DNA of 64,000 nucleotides from Phytophthora sp. 'mugwort' (GCA_033558025.1 JAUCEF010000014.1:3844001-3908000), one strand, 5' to 3'. Positions 39,426 to 50,269 are shown, counted from the first letter of the stretch. Numbers and translations are program-made. The notes: generated from the letters alone by a model not told the origin.

Positions 39426-42401
39426 ATGAAAATACTACCCAACGCTTTTCTCACTCGCGATCGAGAGCCCCTTACGTCTTCGAATAAGCGACCACGTTGG
39501 ACCATGAGATCGCCAATATCATCACCTTCGAACAGTGATGCGTCCTCTTCGAACTCAGCCTTATCTTCTCTTTCCAGAAAATCCTTCGAGCAACTTTTGA
39601 ACCTGCTCAACCGCCAAATATCGTACAAAGCTTGCGTCGCCATCTTCCTCTTTCTCGGCTCTGTGGCCTTCCTCACCCCCTTCAAGGAATATTATCTCGG
39701 CAATTACGTGACGGACCCGTTTGACGAAATTCGCGATGAAGTTGTAGCCCGAAAACTCAACCAACTGGGGATCGTCATCAGCGGTGTACACTATTTCGAC
39801 ACGTTCGAGCGCGTAGGGATCCCACTTATCGACTTGAACAGCAAGAAAGAACTCAATCATTCCACCGCAGAGACGCTAGGATTGACTGACTTCCTAGTTC
39901 GAGTCAACATCCGTCGAAACGACCTCCTGCTCAGTCTACCGGCAGCTACGCTATCCCAGCCGGTAAACCTCATGGTAGACGCCTTAGCGCCGCTCTGTGG
40001 GCCAGCTGCAGACGCATCGTGGGAAACCGGAGCTCAACATTTGTTCGGAAACTATTTCCCTGCCATTCGTCACGAATTTTGTCGCGATTTCCACGACAAA
40101 TTCCCAAGAGATCGATTTTTCAATCATAACACGAAGGCACCTGTGGATCAAAACCTGGTGGACATTGGCAATGCTAGTCTCGGTCTCATTGCCGTTGTGA
40201 ATATGTCCGAAGTCTACTTACGCCACTTTAACGACGAACAAGTGGTCCGCAAGATCATGAAGAACGTCCAAGAAGGCTACATGGACTTGGAGCTAACAGG
40301 ATATACGGACAATATTGCTGAAGCAATAGTGGAACGATACAGTAAGGGGATCTCTGTAGCTGACGTTGTTGCTTTGTTACCAGCCTCTTTTGACGAAGAT
40401 CATGTGGCTTTAGTGGATGTGTTGGGGGTCAGTGCGTTACTCAAATATTATCTACAGTCTCAAGAGCTGACAATGGGAAGTAATGTGAATGGAGAAGCTG
40501 CCATTTCGGCTGAGGTGACGCACGCGGCGACGGCATTTTTTACGTCGGCCTTCCTGTCGACTACAATCGGAATGAGTTACCTTTCGACAACCCACTTGGC
40601 TTTGTTCTGGGAGTGTTCTATTCAACACACTTCAATGGCCAAGGCTCTCACCATTGACGAGGTGGATGCGTCCGTGCTGAAACAATGCGGACGCGACTTG
40701 ACTGGCCGTCTTCCAACGTTCCTTGTGAATCTATTGTTTCTTTTCCAGCCTAAGGAGCGAGACTACACTACATTGGACAATACTACAACGTACACCTTGG
40801 GTCGAAGACGAGAGTCTGACGCTGATTACAAGGCGTTAGAAGTGCCTGAAATTTTGGACGATTCGTTGCTTTTATCCATCGATGGGTCAAGCTGGTCGAA
40901 GACGACGACAAATACTTCACTAACTGCAGCACTCGCGACAACTCCATATGGATATTTGTATACCCCCGACTGCAAACGACTGGTAACTCAAGCTCTTAAT
41001 CAGAGTGGACGCAATGTACAGAAATACCAGGCTTATATGGGGGATGGCCTCGGTAATTGTGCGTTCCGAGATTCCCAAGAAACGGATCTACAAACTCTTT
41101 GTCGGCTTTTCATGACTTCTGACGAAGTTTTGTTCCGGGATCTTAATGGCAATCTTATTGAAATACCGTCGTGTGCGTCGTTGATCGACTCTTCCGATAC
41201 TGCAGACGACCCCGAATCTCAGCACGAATACTTGCGGCAGGTTGAGTGGTTTATGATTGATACAACGAGATTGACACGACGAATCCGCATCATAGACAAC
41301 ACAAGTCGCCAAATCCGCACATTCTTGCTCATGCTCAACTTCATCGGTGCCTCGCATTACGCTCTTCAGTATATCTACATCCTCAAGAGTATCTGGATTT
41401 TCATCAGTAGCAGCGTGCTGCAGCCCGCCGCAGAGGAGAAATCTCGGCTAGGAACTACCGACAATAAGGCTTCTCCACTCATTCGACTCGGAATTCTGGA
41501 GCTTTTGCTGTGTGATCCAGCTGACGGAGCGCTAGAGCACCCACTTACAATGGTGCTCATGTATCTTGGAGCAATCGGGTCGTTGAGCAACATCTTCAGA
41601 CCCAAGTGTACAGCCGAGCTGTCAGCTACGGGGGGTGGTATTGTGATTCACTGTCAGCCTGCCATCCCAGTGAGCAGTTTGAGCCTACTTTTAACGACGC
41701 TCAGCAGTAGTTACTGGGTTATCCGCGTGACGTTGCAGTCTCGATCACTGGCGATGCGTTTGGATCACGTGGTTCGCGACAACTTTGTCCGCTTTTGGTT
41801 CACCAACGCATGTGCTGTGCTAGTCATTCACTTTACTTGCAAGGGGGTCGCGGATATTGTGTTTCAAAATGTCGAATTAAGCTCCGATCCCCATATCTTC
41901 GCGATTATAGGAGGTCTCGGCTTGGCACTCGCTATCTCAGCGGGATTCATGCTTGTTCATGTAGCAGCGACAGACAGAGAACGTTTGACTGCGCTCGTGA
42001 AGCAAGGATCGACGACATCAGTGTGGAAAACTGCAAAAGCCCGAGCAGTGAGCTACCGCGCGTTTGTGGCCAAATGGAGTACGGACGACCTCGACTCGGT
42101 CTTGTATCATTGCGCGTCGCCACAAATTGCGCGCCAGTTGCAGATTTCCAGTCTCCCAGAGCAATTTGAAAATCGTGCGTGGAAACGTGGCAGTCGAACT
42201 GGAGATCCCCTGAAAAACGGCCAACGCCCGTCATTTCGAATCAACGATTTTGTCGCTGTGCATTGTGCGGGTGGAGCGCATTTGCACTTGCAAAGTGTCA
42301 AATGGTATTTACAAGCTGATGGACGTGGTGGCGTTACAACAGTGGAGCCGCTAGTAAGAGACGCGCGGATTTACACGATAACTACCAATTCCCCACCATA
42401 A
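39426..42401 (+). CDS. Large multi-pass membrane protein, tandem copy 1
   Basis: A 991-residue, intronless protein that I cannot assign to a known family. A serine-rich N-terminus (residues 30-52) precedes one membrane helix (about 69-85, ACVAIFLFLGSVAFLTPF). A large, probably extracytoplasmic region of about 540 residues follows, with several N-glycosylation sites and conserved Cys (PLCGP, HEFCRDFHDKFP, YTPDC, GLGNCAF). Five more likely helices lie at about 631-661, 705-723, 748-768, 788-812 and 821-846. The cytosolic tail contains FVAKWSTDDLDSVLYHC. Residues like MSEVYLRHFNDEQVVRKIMK are identical or nearly so in copy 2. An alternative start at 39,504 (Met27) would drop a region not conserved in copy 2. 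Arrangement suggests a surface sensor or transporter-like protein, but no function can be claimed. Confidence 0.8.
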   Translation: MKILPNAFLTRDREPLTSSNKRPRWTMRSPISSPSNSDASSSNSALSSLSRKSFEQLLNLLNRQISYKACVAIFLFLGSVAFLTPFKEYYLGNYVTDPFDEIRDEVVARKLNQLGIVISGVHYFDTFERVGIPLIDLNSKKELNHSTAETLGLTDFLVRVNIRRNDLLLSLPAATLSQPVNLMVDALAPLCGPAADASWETGAQHLFGNYFPAIRHEFCRDFHDKFPRDRFFNHNTKAPVDQNLVDIGNASLGLIAVVNMSEVYLRHFNDEQVVRKIMKNVQEGYMDLELTGYTDNIAEAIVERYSKGISVADVVALLPASFDEDHVALVDVLGVSALLKYYLQSQELTMGSNVNGEAAISAEVTHAATAFFTSAFLSTTIGMSYLSTTHLALFWECSIQHTSMAKALTIDEVDASVLKQCGRDLTGRLPTFLVNLLFLFQPKERDYTTLDNTTTYTLGRRRESDADYKALEVPEILDDSLLLSIDGSSWSKTTTNTSLTAALATTPYGYLYTPDCKRLVTQALNQSGRNVQKYQAYMGDGLGNCAFRDSQETDLQTLCRLFMTSDEVLFRDLNGNLIEIPSCASLIDSSDTADDPESQHEYLRQVEWFMIDTTRLTRRIRIIDNTSRQIRTFLLMLNFIGASHYALQYIYILKSIWIFISSSVLQPAAEEKSRLGTTDNKASPLIRLGILELLLCDPADGALEHPLTMVLMYLGAIGSLSNIFRPKCTAELSATGGGIVIHCQPAIPVSSLSLLLTTLSSSYWVIRVTLQSRSLAMRLDHVVRDNFVRFWFTNACAVLVIHFTCKGVADIVFQNVELSSDPHIFAIIGGLGLALAISAGFMLVHVAATDRERLTALVKQGSTTSVWKTAKARAVSYRAFVAKWSTDDLDSVLYHCASPQIARQLQISSLPEQFENRAWKRGSRTGDPLKNGQRPSFRINDFVAVHCAGGAHLHLQSVKWYLQADGRGGVTTVEPLVRDARIYTITTNSPP

Positions 42402-42732
42402 GCCAGCAAGGAAGTACAAAATTAGAATAGCGAAATATATACCTATTTGACAGTTTTTCTACATGTGGATTGAAGTTACGTTCAACTTCTTAAAAGGAAT
42501 GAAAAAAGTTAAAATTGAGCATGGCGTAACACTGTTCTTGGCCTTCGTCTTCGGGTCTTGTCACTCACTCTAAATATCTTCGGAACGTGCTTCTTTATTC
42601 CAGGTTTACATTGATGAAACGAGTACGAATATAGTCCACACTGTGTGATCATCATTGACTTGAAACACTCTTCAATATAACCTATCTATCTCTTACCTCC
42701 ATCTGGCTCAGTCAGTTCTGCGACGCGATTAA
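42402..42732. other. Intergenic region between tandem membrane genes
   Basis: A 331-bp AT-rich spacer must hold the terminator of copy 1 and promoter of copy 2. TCACTCACTCT at about 42,561 is a possible initiator. No transposon sequence was seen here, in contrast to surrounding DNA. Confidence 0.4.
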
Positions 42733-45687
42733 ATGTCGTCGCTGGATGAGAACGTTAACGCAAATGAAGGACGCATCATCACCGTGCAAAGGCTGTCGAT
42801 CAACGGTCCACGTTTCCCTCCAGAGCTTCAGACCCACCCCAAGAACACCAGCGCTCGAGGCTTCCGTCTCCAAGACTACGAAATCTCATACAGAACATGC
42901 GTTGCCATTTTCGTATGCGTCCTCGCTGGAGTGAGTATGATCCCTCTTAAGGAATATTACCTCGGCAGCTACGTCACCAAACCATTCGACGAAGTGAGAG
43001 ACGAGATCGCTGCAAGGAAACTCAACCAAATGGGCGTCGTCATGAGTGGCGTTCACTACTTCGACACGTTCAGCCGATCTCGCTTCCCACTCATCGATTT
43101 AAACACAAAGGCACAACTGTCGCGCTCGACAGCGTCCGACATTTCACTCACCGATTTCCTAGTCCGTGCTAACTTGCGTCGAGACGACCTCCTCGCTGGG
43201 CTTCCAGCAGAAATGTTATCGCAGCCTGTGAATCTCATGGTCGACGTCCTGGCTCCGCTGTGTGGCCCGGTGACGAGTTCCGTCAAGTCGTGGGAGACGG
43301 AGGCTCAATTACTCTTCGGGAACTGGTTCCCAGCAATTCGTCACGAATTCTGCCGCGACTTCCACGATACCTTCCCGCTTGACCGCTATTTTAACCATGC
43401 TACTACAGCACCCGTTGATGCCAACCTTTCACACGTTGGAGACGTCAGTCTGGGTCTCATCGCCATAGTCAACATGTCTGAAGTATACTTACGTCACTTT
43501 AACGACGTTCAAGTCGTTCGAAAGATCATGAAGAACGTACAGGAAGGATACATGGACATAACGCTGCCAGACTACACGAATGACGTGGCAGAAGCTATTG
43601 TGGAGCGATACAGCAAAGGCATCTCACTACGTGAAGTCGTGGGTCTGCTTCCAGGGTCCTTTGATATTCATCATGTGGCGCTTGTTGACGTTCTAGGTGT
43701 CAGTGCACTTCTTGCCTATTATTTAGAAACCCAGCAGCTCACGATGGGAGTAAACGTCAATGGAGAAGCTGCGATTCTGGCTGAAGTGACTCATGCGGCT
43801 GCTACGTTCTTCACTTCAGACTTCCTCATCAACACGGTGGGAATGCATTTCGCTTCTACGATGCACTTGGCTCCATTCTGGTACTGTGCCATTAAGCACA
43901 CGACCATGGACAAAGCAATCTCAGTCGGAGATGTGGATGCCACGGCTATTAAAGAATGCGGCAAGGAATTGGCTCTCATCATCCCAACATTTACTGTGAA
44001 TCTCATGTTCCTCTTCCAGAAACACGAACGGGACTATACCAAGCTCGACAATACCACAATCTACACCTTGGGTCGTCGACGTGAGACGACTGCTGGTTAT
44101 ATCGCTCTCACTCTACCGGAGACACTGACAGAGTCTCCATTACTGGCGATTGATGGCACAGCGTGGACAAAATCTCGCTCCAATGATATCTCGTCGCAGC
44201 CGCCAACAACTGCATACGGATACTTGTACACCCCCGACTGTCGCGGTATTGTCGACACGGTCATGCAGCAAAGTGGACGCAACGTACAGAAGTACCAGGC
44301 ATATTTGGGCGACGGTCTTGGCAACTGCGCGTTCCGTGATTCACAGGAGACTGAGCTCCAGACGCTGTGCAGATTATTCATGACGTCGCATGAAGTTCTT
44401 TTCCGTAATCTTGACGGGAATCTCATTGAGCTTCCAACTTGCTCGTCCTTAGTCTCATCTTCCTCGAATGCCCAAACTCAAGCCTTTGAACAAGAAAATC
44501 TGCGTCAAATCGAGTGGTTTATGATCGATACTTCGACGATCAATCGACGCATTCGTATTCAAGATAACACAAGCCGACAGATCCGCACGTTCCTCTTGAT
44601 TCTCAATTTGATTGGCGCTTCCTACTATGCACTCGAGTACATTTACATCCTTAAAAGTGTCTGGATATTTGTCAAGAACAGCGTGTATCGACCGGCCAGC
44701 GAGGTGCAGTCACATCTTGGGAGCCTCGATTCGTTCAAAACCGACGTAATTCCACTCGTTAAGATGGGGCTTTTCGAGTTACTTCAGTGCGATCCAGCCG
44801 ACGGAGCTCTCGAACACCCCGGCACGATGGTCCTGCTCTATCTCGGTGCAATCGGAGCTCTGAGCAATATTTTCTCGCTGGGATGTACAGCGCAACTATC
44901 GACAGCAGAAGGAAGCATCGTCATTTACTGCACACCTGCGATCCCTGTAAATAGCCTTACGCTCGTCTTCACAACGCTAAGCAGTAGCTACTGGGTCATC
45001 CGAGTCACATTGCAGACCAGATCGCTATCGATGCGACTGGATCACGCTGCTCGAAACGATTTTGTTCGCTTCTGGACAGTGAATGCCGCTGCCGTCTTGG
45101 TCATTCATTTTGCCTGCAAGGTCGGCGCTGATCTTCTACTCCGTAACGCAGAGCTGCGCTCCGACCCGCATCTGTACGCGATGTTCGGAGGTCTCGCTGT
45201 CGCTTTCATCATCTCCACGGGCTTTTTACTCTTGCATTTAGCATCGACAGACTCAAAGAAACTGAAGAATCTGGTCAAAATGCGTTCTTCGAAGACCTTG
45301 TGGCGCGAAATCTCTGCGAGAGAGACGGACAACCGCGCGTTCGTGGCCAAATGGAGCACGCGTGGTCTCGACTCGGTGCTTTATCACTGCGCCACCCCAC
45401 AGATCGCTCGACAATTGGAATTATTTGGAAATCAGCAACAAAACGAGTCCGGACTGGCCAAGAAGTTCAAGAAATTCGTCGTGGATCAGCCCACAGGAAT
45501 TCAAATCCACCAGTTCGTTGCAGTTCATTGTGCCGCCGGCTCGCACGCTCACTTGAAAACGGTCAAGTGGTATCTCGAGCCGAACGAGAGTGGAGGTGTC
45601 ATGACCGTGAACCCGACACCAAAGACGACAGCTCGTGTGGTGTGCGCAACGGAAGAAACCACGAATTCCGGGCCGGAAAGACCGTAA
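42733..45687 (+). CDS. Large multi-pass membrane protein, tandem copy 2
   Basis: A 984-residue intronless paralogue of the upstream gene, same strand. The topology is the same: one N-terminal helix (about 55-72, CVAIFVCVLAGVSMIPL), a large cysteine-containing domain, five C-terminal helices and a cytosolic tail. Long blocks are shared: PVNLMVD, APLCGP, SGRNVQKYQAY, GDGLGNCAFRDSQET, DNTSRQIRTFL, DPADGALEHP. The first about 50 residues differ completely from copy 1, so the cytosolic N-terminus has diverged or been replaced while membrane and outer domains stayed conserved. Both frames are open over almost 3 kb in a region full of dead elements, which argues for selection. Function unknown. Confidence 0.8.
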   Translation: MSSLDENVNANEGRIITVQRLSINGPRFPPELQTHPKNTSARGFRLQDYEISYRTCVAIFVCVLAGVSMIPLKEYYLGSYVTKPFDEVRDEIAARKLNQMGVVMSGVHYFDTFSRSRFPLIDLNTKAQLSRSTASDISLTDFLVRANLRRDDLLAGLPAEMLSQPVNLMVDVLAPLCGPVTSSVKSWETEAQLLFGNWFPAIRHEFCRDFHDTFPLDRYFNHATTAPVDANLSHVGDVSLGLIAIVNMSEVYLRHFNDVQVVRKIMKNVQEGYMDITLPDYTNDVAEAIVERYSKGISLREVVGLLPGSFDIHHVALVDVLGVSALLAYYLETQQLTMGVNVNGEAAILAEVTHAAATFFTSDFLINTVGMHFASTMHLAPFWYCAIKHTTMDKAISVGDVDATAIKECGKELALIIPTFTVNLMFLFQKHERDYTKLDNTTIYTLGRRRETTAGYIALTLPETLTESPLLAIDGTAWTKSRSNDISSQPPTTAYGYLYTPDCRGIVDTVMQQSGRNVQKYQAYLGDGLGNCAFRDSQETELQTLCRLFMTSHEVLFRNLDGNLIELPTCSSLVSSSSNAQTQAFEQENLRQIEWFMIDTSTINRRIRIQDNTSRQIRTFLLILNLIGASYYALEYIYILKSVWIFVKNSVYRPASEVQSHLGSLDSFKTDVIPLVKMGLFELLQCDPADGALEHPGTMVLLYLGAIGALSNIFSLGCTAQLSTAEGSIVIYCTPAIPVNSLTLVFTTLSSSYWVIRVTLQTRSLSMRLDHAARNDFVRFWTVNAAAVLVIHFACKVGADLLLRNAELRSDPHLYAMFGGLAVAFIISTGFLLLHLASTDSKKLKNLVKMRSSKTLWREISARETDNRAFVAKWSTRGLDSVLYHCATPQIARQLELFGNQQQNESGLAKKFKKFVVDQPTGIQIHQFVAVHCAAGSHAHLKTVKWYLEPNESGGVMTVNPTPKTTARVVCATEETTNSGPERP

Positions 45688-45869
45688 ATTAAGATAATAA
45701 TGACAAGGCAATTGGTGTACCATATTCCTCATCAGTCTCTGCTGGTCGCATGTTTGAGGCGGAATTTGTCCCCTTGAACTTGAAGCCAGTCGCTACATTT
45801 CTGGATCCTGAGCTCTTCACAATTTGAGCACGTGGACGAAGTGCTCATCGCTGCGGTTTCAAGGTCGAC

Positions 45870-46310
45870 AGGCGACTAAGTGGACTCATTCGCCTATCTC
45901 ATGACTTTGGACCAACCGTCATCATTTCCAGTTGGCAGGCTGAGCGACATGAGCTTCAGCTTCGACGTGTGGTTCAGTCTCCTGTCATTAATCCTTTGTG
46001 GTTGTGAACTAGAATGGGGACTTGTACTATTCTGTGCATGAGAGTCAAGCAGTAGTGGCAAACAACTTTGAATCGATGGTAGCAGCTACAACGACAATCC
46101 GACGTTCTCCAGCTTCAGATGTGTGTCTTGATGAAGAGACAGAGACTCTTCGATCGAGCTTTAACCTCTCGGTTTGAGCAGTACTTGGCCTTGCCACCAT
46201 ACCATACGCTGCCACCTCCCTCGGTTTTAGCGATGATCACCTGACTGGCAGCCGAAGAATCTTTGAATGGACGCATGTTCTCACGGACGGCAGGCTAACC
46301 ACTTTTTCAT
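45870..46310 (+). pseudogene. Relic of F-box/LamG second module
   Basis: The plus strand reads, across frames, VDSFAYL, then LSDMSFSFDVWFSLL, then NGDLYYSVHESQAVVANNFE. These line up with VDSYAYF, SESFSFDVWFSLLP and TGDLHCSVLDSRPVVASNLE of the second module of the gene at 24,042-25,970. The intervening part and the end of the domain are scrambled or lost, and several stops are present. It lies 183 bp downstream of membrane gene 2 on the opposite strand sense to its parent gene, so it is a dispersed partial duplication that has decayed. Confidence 0.6.
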
Positions 46311-46489
46311 GTTGAAGTCTTCCTGGGTATTAACGGCAAATCACGGTGTTTGTGGTCTCTCGTGAATAATATGCGCTTAGTTGTGGTCTCAGGTGAAAAA
46401 TATCCGCCCCTTAGTTCCCAGCTCAAAAGTTAGGGGAATATTTTTCCTTATTTTGGAGGTCCAATATAAAAATGTATAAATGTCATCCT

Positions 46490-47050
46490 TTACTTTAATT
46501 AGATAGAAGCTTTTCATCCACATGCACCACAACCTCCATGTTGCCAAACAGCTACGTCGCTGCATTCACGTGCTCTAGACAAAACTCAAGACGCGTCGCA
46601 TTGTTGGCTTCGGGCATCATGGGCTTGGCGATGTTGGTCTCCGCAACTTTCCGCTGCGAAGCTCGACGGAAGAGTGTAGTCGGAGGCAGGAAACAAGTTG
46701 CAGCAGTAGCACGAGCAGTCGTCCGGTGCAGAGGATCAATGGCACGCAGCCTCTCCAGAGCCCCGGGCAGGTCGGTCTTTCTTTTACCGGTGCTGGTCAT
46801 TCTGGATGGAGACGAGTAGACGCCTGTGCGCTGGTAATTGTGGCGCGCTCGACGCCAAACACGCCGAATCGTCTGGGCGGCTCACGCCGAAGGTGCCCGC
46901 GACGGCTGTGTGGACCCCTAGCTGCAGCACATCACCAGTTGATTGATCCAGGACAGCAGACAAGACGAGGGCGCGGTCTCGGTCCGAGCGGTTCTTCGGG
47001 GCGGGTGTGGGACTGGGCTGGGAGTTTGTGGGTCGCAGCAGCATAGTTCA
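46490..47050 (-). pseudogene. Tc1/mariner-like transposase, N-terminal remnant
   Basis: On the minus strand a helix-turn-helix region (DRALVLSAVLDQSTGDVL, VAGTFGVSRPDD, about 46,850-46,985) leads to LPGALERLRAIDPLHRTTAR and TRLEFCLEHVNAATW (46,552-46,770). It ends with VVVHVDEKLL (about 46,505-46,535), where the first catalytic Asp (HVDEK) is expected in oomycete mariner-like proteins. The frame shifts once between the two parts. The rest of the DDE domain is missing. The fold-back repeat at 47,296-47,417 lies about 250 bp away and might be its terminus, but this is not shown. Confidence 0.55.
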
Positions 47051-47295
47051 GTTCGGTGGTGCTCGGCTGGGAGATGCGAAATAAAAATGACATGTGACAA
47101 AGCCATTCTCCTTGGGGCGGAATGGCACTCAAACTCGGACATTGGCGCCATAAAGGTTGAGCCGTGAGGAGTCTGCACACAATTCAAACTATTACGACGA
47201 GGCGTTATGTTCTTCCGGTAATGCGTGCTTTCATCTAGTTTTGGCCAATCGCGAACCATTCGATGGCAACAGATCTATAGATATGGAACAGAGTA

Positions 47296-47417
47296 GTAGT
47301 GGACAGGTTACGAACCGGAACATTGCACCACCTTTTAGAAGCGGTGGCACATTGTTCCGGTTCGTAACCCGTTCAAAAGCGGTGGTACAATGTTCCGGTT
47401 CGTAACCTGTCCACTAC
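47296..47417. repeat. Fold-back repeat with three arm copies
   Basis: GTAGTGGACAGGTTACGAAC plus CGGAACATTG (47,296-47,325) is inverted at 47,388-47,417. A second, partial inverted copy of the inner part (CATTGTTCCGGTTCGTAACC) sits at about 47,350-47,369. The words GGTGG and CCACC extend the stem. Total length is 122 bp. It could be a small MITE or the fused ends of a Tc1-type transposon that lost its centre. No TA flanks are evident. Confidence 0.7.
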
Positions 47418-47479
47418 ATCGATATTCTGATTTCGATAGCCAGTATTAATACGGGTACCCAAAAAACAAAACGAAAAGC

Positions 47480-47900
47480 CCTCATCGACAGCCTGTGTCG
47501 CGCTTTGAAGACGCGCTGCCATCGTCACGACGCATTGACGCTAATATCTTGGAGAAAATAGGAAACCCTTCTATCCGAAGATCATTAATCCATATTACTA
47601 GATTAACTTCTGCTGTCCAAGGCAGCATTGTACCTATCCCTGCTGACGCGTCTTCTTCTTGCTGCCGTCGTTCTTGACAGAGCACTGTACTTCGAGCTTG
47701 TCCTTATCGTGTAGATACCTCAAGAGCAGCTTCCGTCGAGATTCATAATCATAGCCACTTTGGTGGGGGAAGTACTGCTTAATTACTTGACGCGCGCTGC
47801 TAGAATGTTTTGGCGCGTTCGAAGCGTTCAGTTTATCACACGTAGTAAAGGACTCCCTGCGCCGGGCTAGCGGCACGAATGGCGATCGACTGTCTGACTT
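47480..47900 (-). pseudogene. Pogo/CENP-B-like transposase fragment
   Basis: The minus strand gives RQVIKQYFPHQSGYDYESRR and KLLLRYLHDKDKLEVQC (47,690-47,800), then MLPWTAEVNLVIWINDLRIEG (about 47,560-47,625). These match the N-terminal part of pogo-type transposases, where a helix-turn-helix is followed by a stretch of the kind ELVxWIxxLRxEGVPV. One frameshift separates them. No catalytic domain is present. It is related in type to, but not a copy of, the pogo element at 5.3-7.3 kb. Confidence 0.4.
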
Positions 47901-48148
47901 GGCAGTAACCGGTACAGCACCGATAAAATGTATAAAAATGTTCGCAATGGAACTTATACGCGAAAATGAAACGGTGCTCAAAACCACGCAATAGGATTGG
48001 TTCTCTTATAAAAGGTTGTCATCTTCAAGCGGGGGAAGCCGGTACACTTCCAATAGTACTCTACGACATCAGGAACATATTTTTCTTATTATTTTGCTGG
48101 TTTAAAAGGGTGCTATTTACAAATTCACAGTTTCCACAAGTCATGGGG

Positions 48149-48477
48149 TCAAACGAAGTATCATTAATGGGAGCTTACGGAATGAACATCAGCTCAGTCC
48201 GATAAGGGACGAGGAGAGGCGGGTCTTTCTCGCTTGAGTGGCGTTCTTCTGAACTCGAAGTGAGGGAAGAACGCCGCGACACTATGGAGAGAGGTCGGGA
48301 TAACCGCAGAGATACCGGTATGCACCGATACAGCGGGAGTACAACATGATGTGGAAAACGTATTCCCTGTCCCCATGATGGAGTACGGCTTACCACAATA
48401 AGTGGGTCAAACGAAGTTATATTAATGGGAATTTATGCAATGACCATCAGCTGAGTCCGATTAGGGACGAGGAGAGC
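48149..48477 (+). repeat. Repeat block at end of DIRS-like element
   Basis: About 70 bp starting GTCAAACGAAGT and ending GGGACGAGGAGAG occurs twice in direct orientation (48,149-48,218 and 48,407-48,477). The sequence between (about 48,220-48,380) resembles 51,620-51,790 in the same orientation, so related sequence brackets the retroelement at both ends. Confidence 0.6.
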
Positions 48478-48515
48478 GGTGCCCCAAAATGGTCATGCAG
48501 TCAACCCCGCTAATG

Positions 48516-49620
48516 CTAAGTCGAATCCCTCCGTGGACCTGTTACAACGTTTGCCGACAACGTGGCCACTGACTCCTTGTATAGCCTAGTGTAGGTCTTG
48601 AACGCGTCAGAAACCCCATCAGCCTTGAAACTGGATTGTGAGTGCATCTTTGCCCGATCGGTATATGTGCGTCGCCCCTCCAGCGCGTAGAGAAAGCAAC
48701 TGAGCCGACGCGAGGTTTGGTCAGTACTGGTGGCAGCTCGCTTGATAGCCTCTGCCGCGTCAGCAGTCGCAATGCAGGCCGGCTTTCTACGACGGTCCCA
48801 GTACGCTGCAGCTGGAATCTCGGCTGGTAGGGTTTTCCGGCTTAGAAAAGAATCAGGGCACCAAGCGCTGGGCACAGGAATGAGTGGCCAGATCGCGACA
48901 ACATCCTTTTAGTGGGGGACCCGTCTTGGTGTGTCTTGGAGCCGATCAGATGCATACAAACAGACGGTGCTCTCGGGAGAGAAAGGGTTGGTCGTCCCTT
49001 CGTGTCCAGGACTACGATGTTTTGCGCTCGGACACCAACCACTTGAAGGAATCTCCAGTACGATTCCGATCGCCTCAAAAGAAAAAGAACGCCAGGCACA
49101 TGGTCCCCCAAAGGGCTTGATCAAAGGGCTTAACCATCGAGTGGCTGCGAAAGTAAGTCTCGAGGAGCTCGAGCGAGACATGTCCTTTACGTCTCCTTGG
49201 CGAGTCGAGGCGACTGATTCCTTTGAGAAGCATGCGCACTCGCGGGTGCGCAATGGGGAAGTCGCAACTGGCTGCCGCGAAGCAGTGCCAAACACCAAAG
49301 AGAACCGCTAGGATCAATTCAGTGCGAATGAGCCCTCCCGGTCCGTAGCCGAACTGGAAGCCGTGGAGAATAAGGCTAAAATGTGCTGCACTTGGTCAAC
49401 AAGAGGTACACCTCCCAGCGAGGGCGCGATACCGTGGCGAGATGTCCAAATTGTCCACTTGGTAACGACCTGTTGTACTGGCCAAACGTGGAGTCGGCAA
49501 CGGAGTGCGCGCGGAGATACGCAGTCAGATGTCGGTCAAATCCTGAATATCGACTATCTGCGACACCTGCGACAAACCACGAGTTAGTGATAAAAATTTG
49601 GTCGGGTAAGATGGGTTGGC
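48516..49620 (-). pseudogene. Tyrosine recombinase of DIRS-like element
   Basis: Blocks appear in order across frames. A core-binding (SAM-like) helix region contains HSVADSTFGQYNRS (about 49,470-49,520). The next part has HPRVRMLLKGISRLDSPRRR (49,190-49,250) and ALWGTMCLAF plus FLLRRSE (about 49,060-49,110), whose Arg is the first catalytic residue. Then come GSKTHQDGSPTKRMLSRSGH with FLCPALGAL (about 48,850-48,950), and the C-terminus VSDAFKTYTRLYKESVATLS (48,550-48,610), where Tyr of KTYTRL is the expected nucleophile. The region that should hold the H-x-x-R motif (about 48,640-48,700) is out of frame. Confidence 0.65.
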
Positions 49621-50269
49621 GAGATACGTGAACCGGCGTCAGCGCGTTCATTGGCAACGCCAGCGACGTGGGATGCCGAAAACCGGAGCTTGAAGCGTAG
49701 TTTCCCACCATCCCAGTAGCCGGCTGATCACTCGGGCGCGCGGATTTCGCGAGCAGATCTTGCATTGCCATTCCCCAGCCGAGGTGTTGCCGATGCAGAA
49801 CTGAACATGACAGAGGCGCCCTTTGCTAGCAACACTGGAGCCCCACCGCGATCCTCACGCATGGACAGCGAAGGCACAAGAGAGTAGCTCACGGAAGTTG
49901 ATGTCGAACTCTTTCGCCTCACCTTTTTTGAACTTGCCAATCCGACCACGCTCGCTGCCCGAAAATTGGTACGTGAGAGTCTCCTGCGAGGGCACGCCTA
50001 ACGCGCAGAGCCCGTAATCGGGCGCATCCATTTCGACCACAATATCCGGTGCCAGGAGAGCGTTGCAATATTCCAGCGACACCCCGTTGAATTGCGGCAT
50101 TGGCAGCACTAGCCACCACCACAACAGGTCCTGCTGCAAGTTCGCGCGATCGGTACTGTCTGGAGAATATTAAAGATGGCTTTCTTGCCGACACAGGGGC
50201 TCGAGGAACGGTCGTGCTGCACGGATGCAAGTCGCTACGTGCCGGAGCCTACCGATCGACGCTCGGTAC

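Noticed and set aside
49000..49311. Plus-strand frame in the DIRS-like recombinase region
   Set aside because: Antisense to recombinase blocks such as HPRVRMLLKGISRLD.
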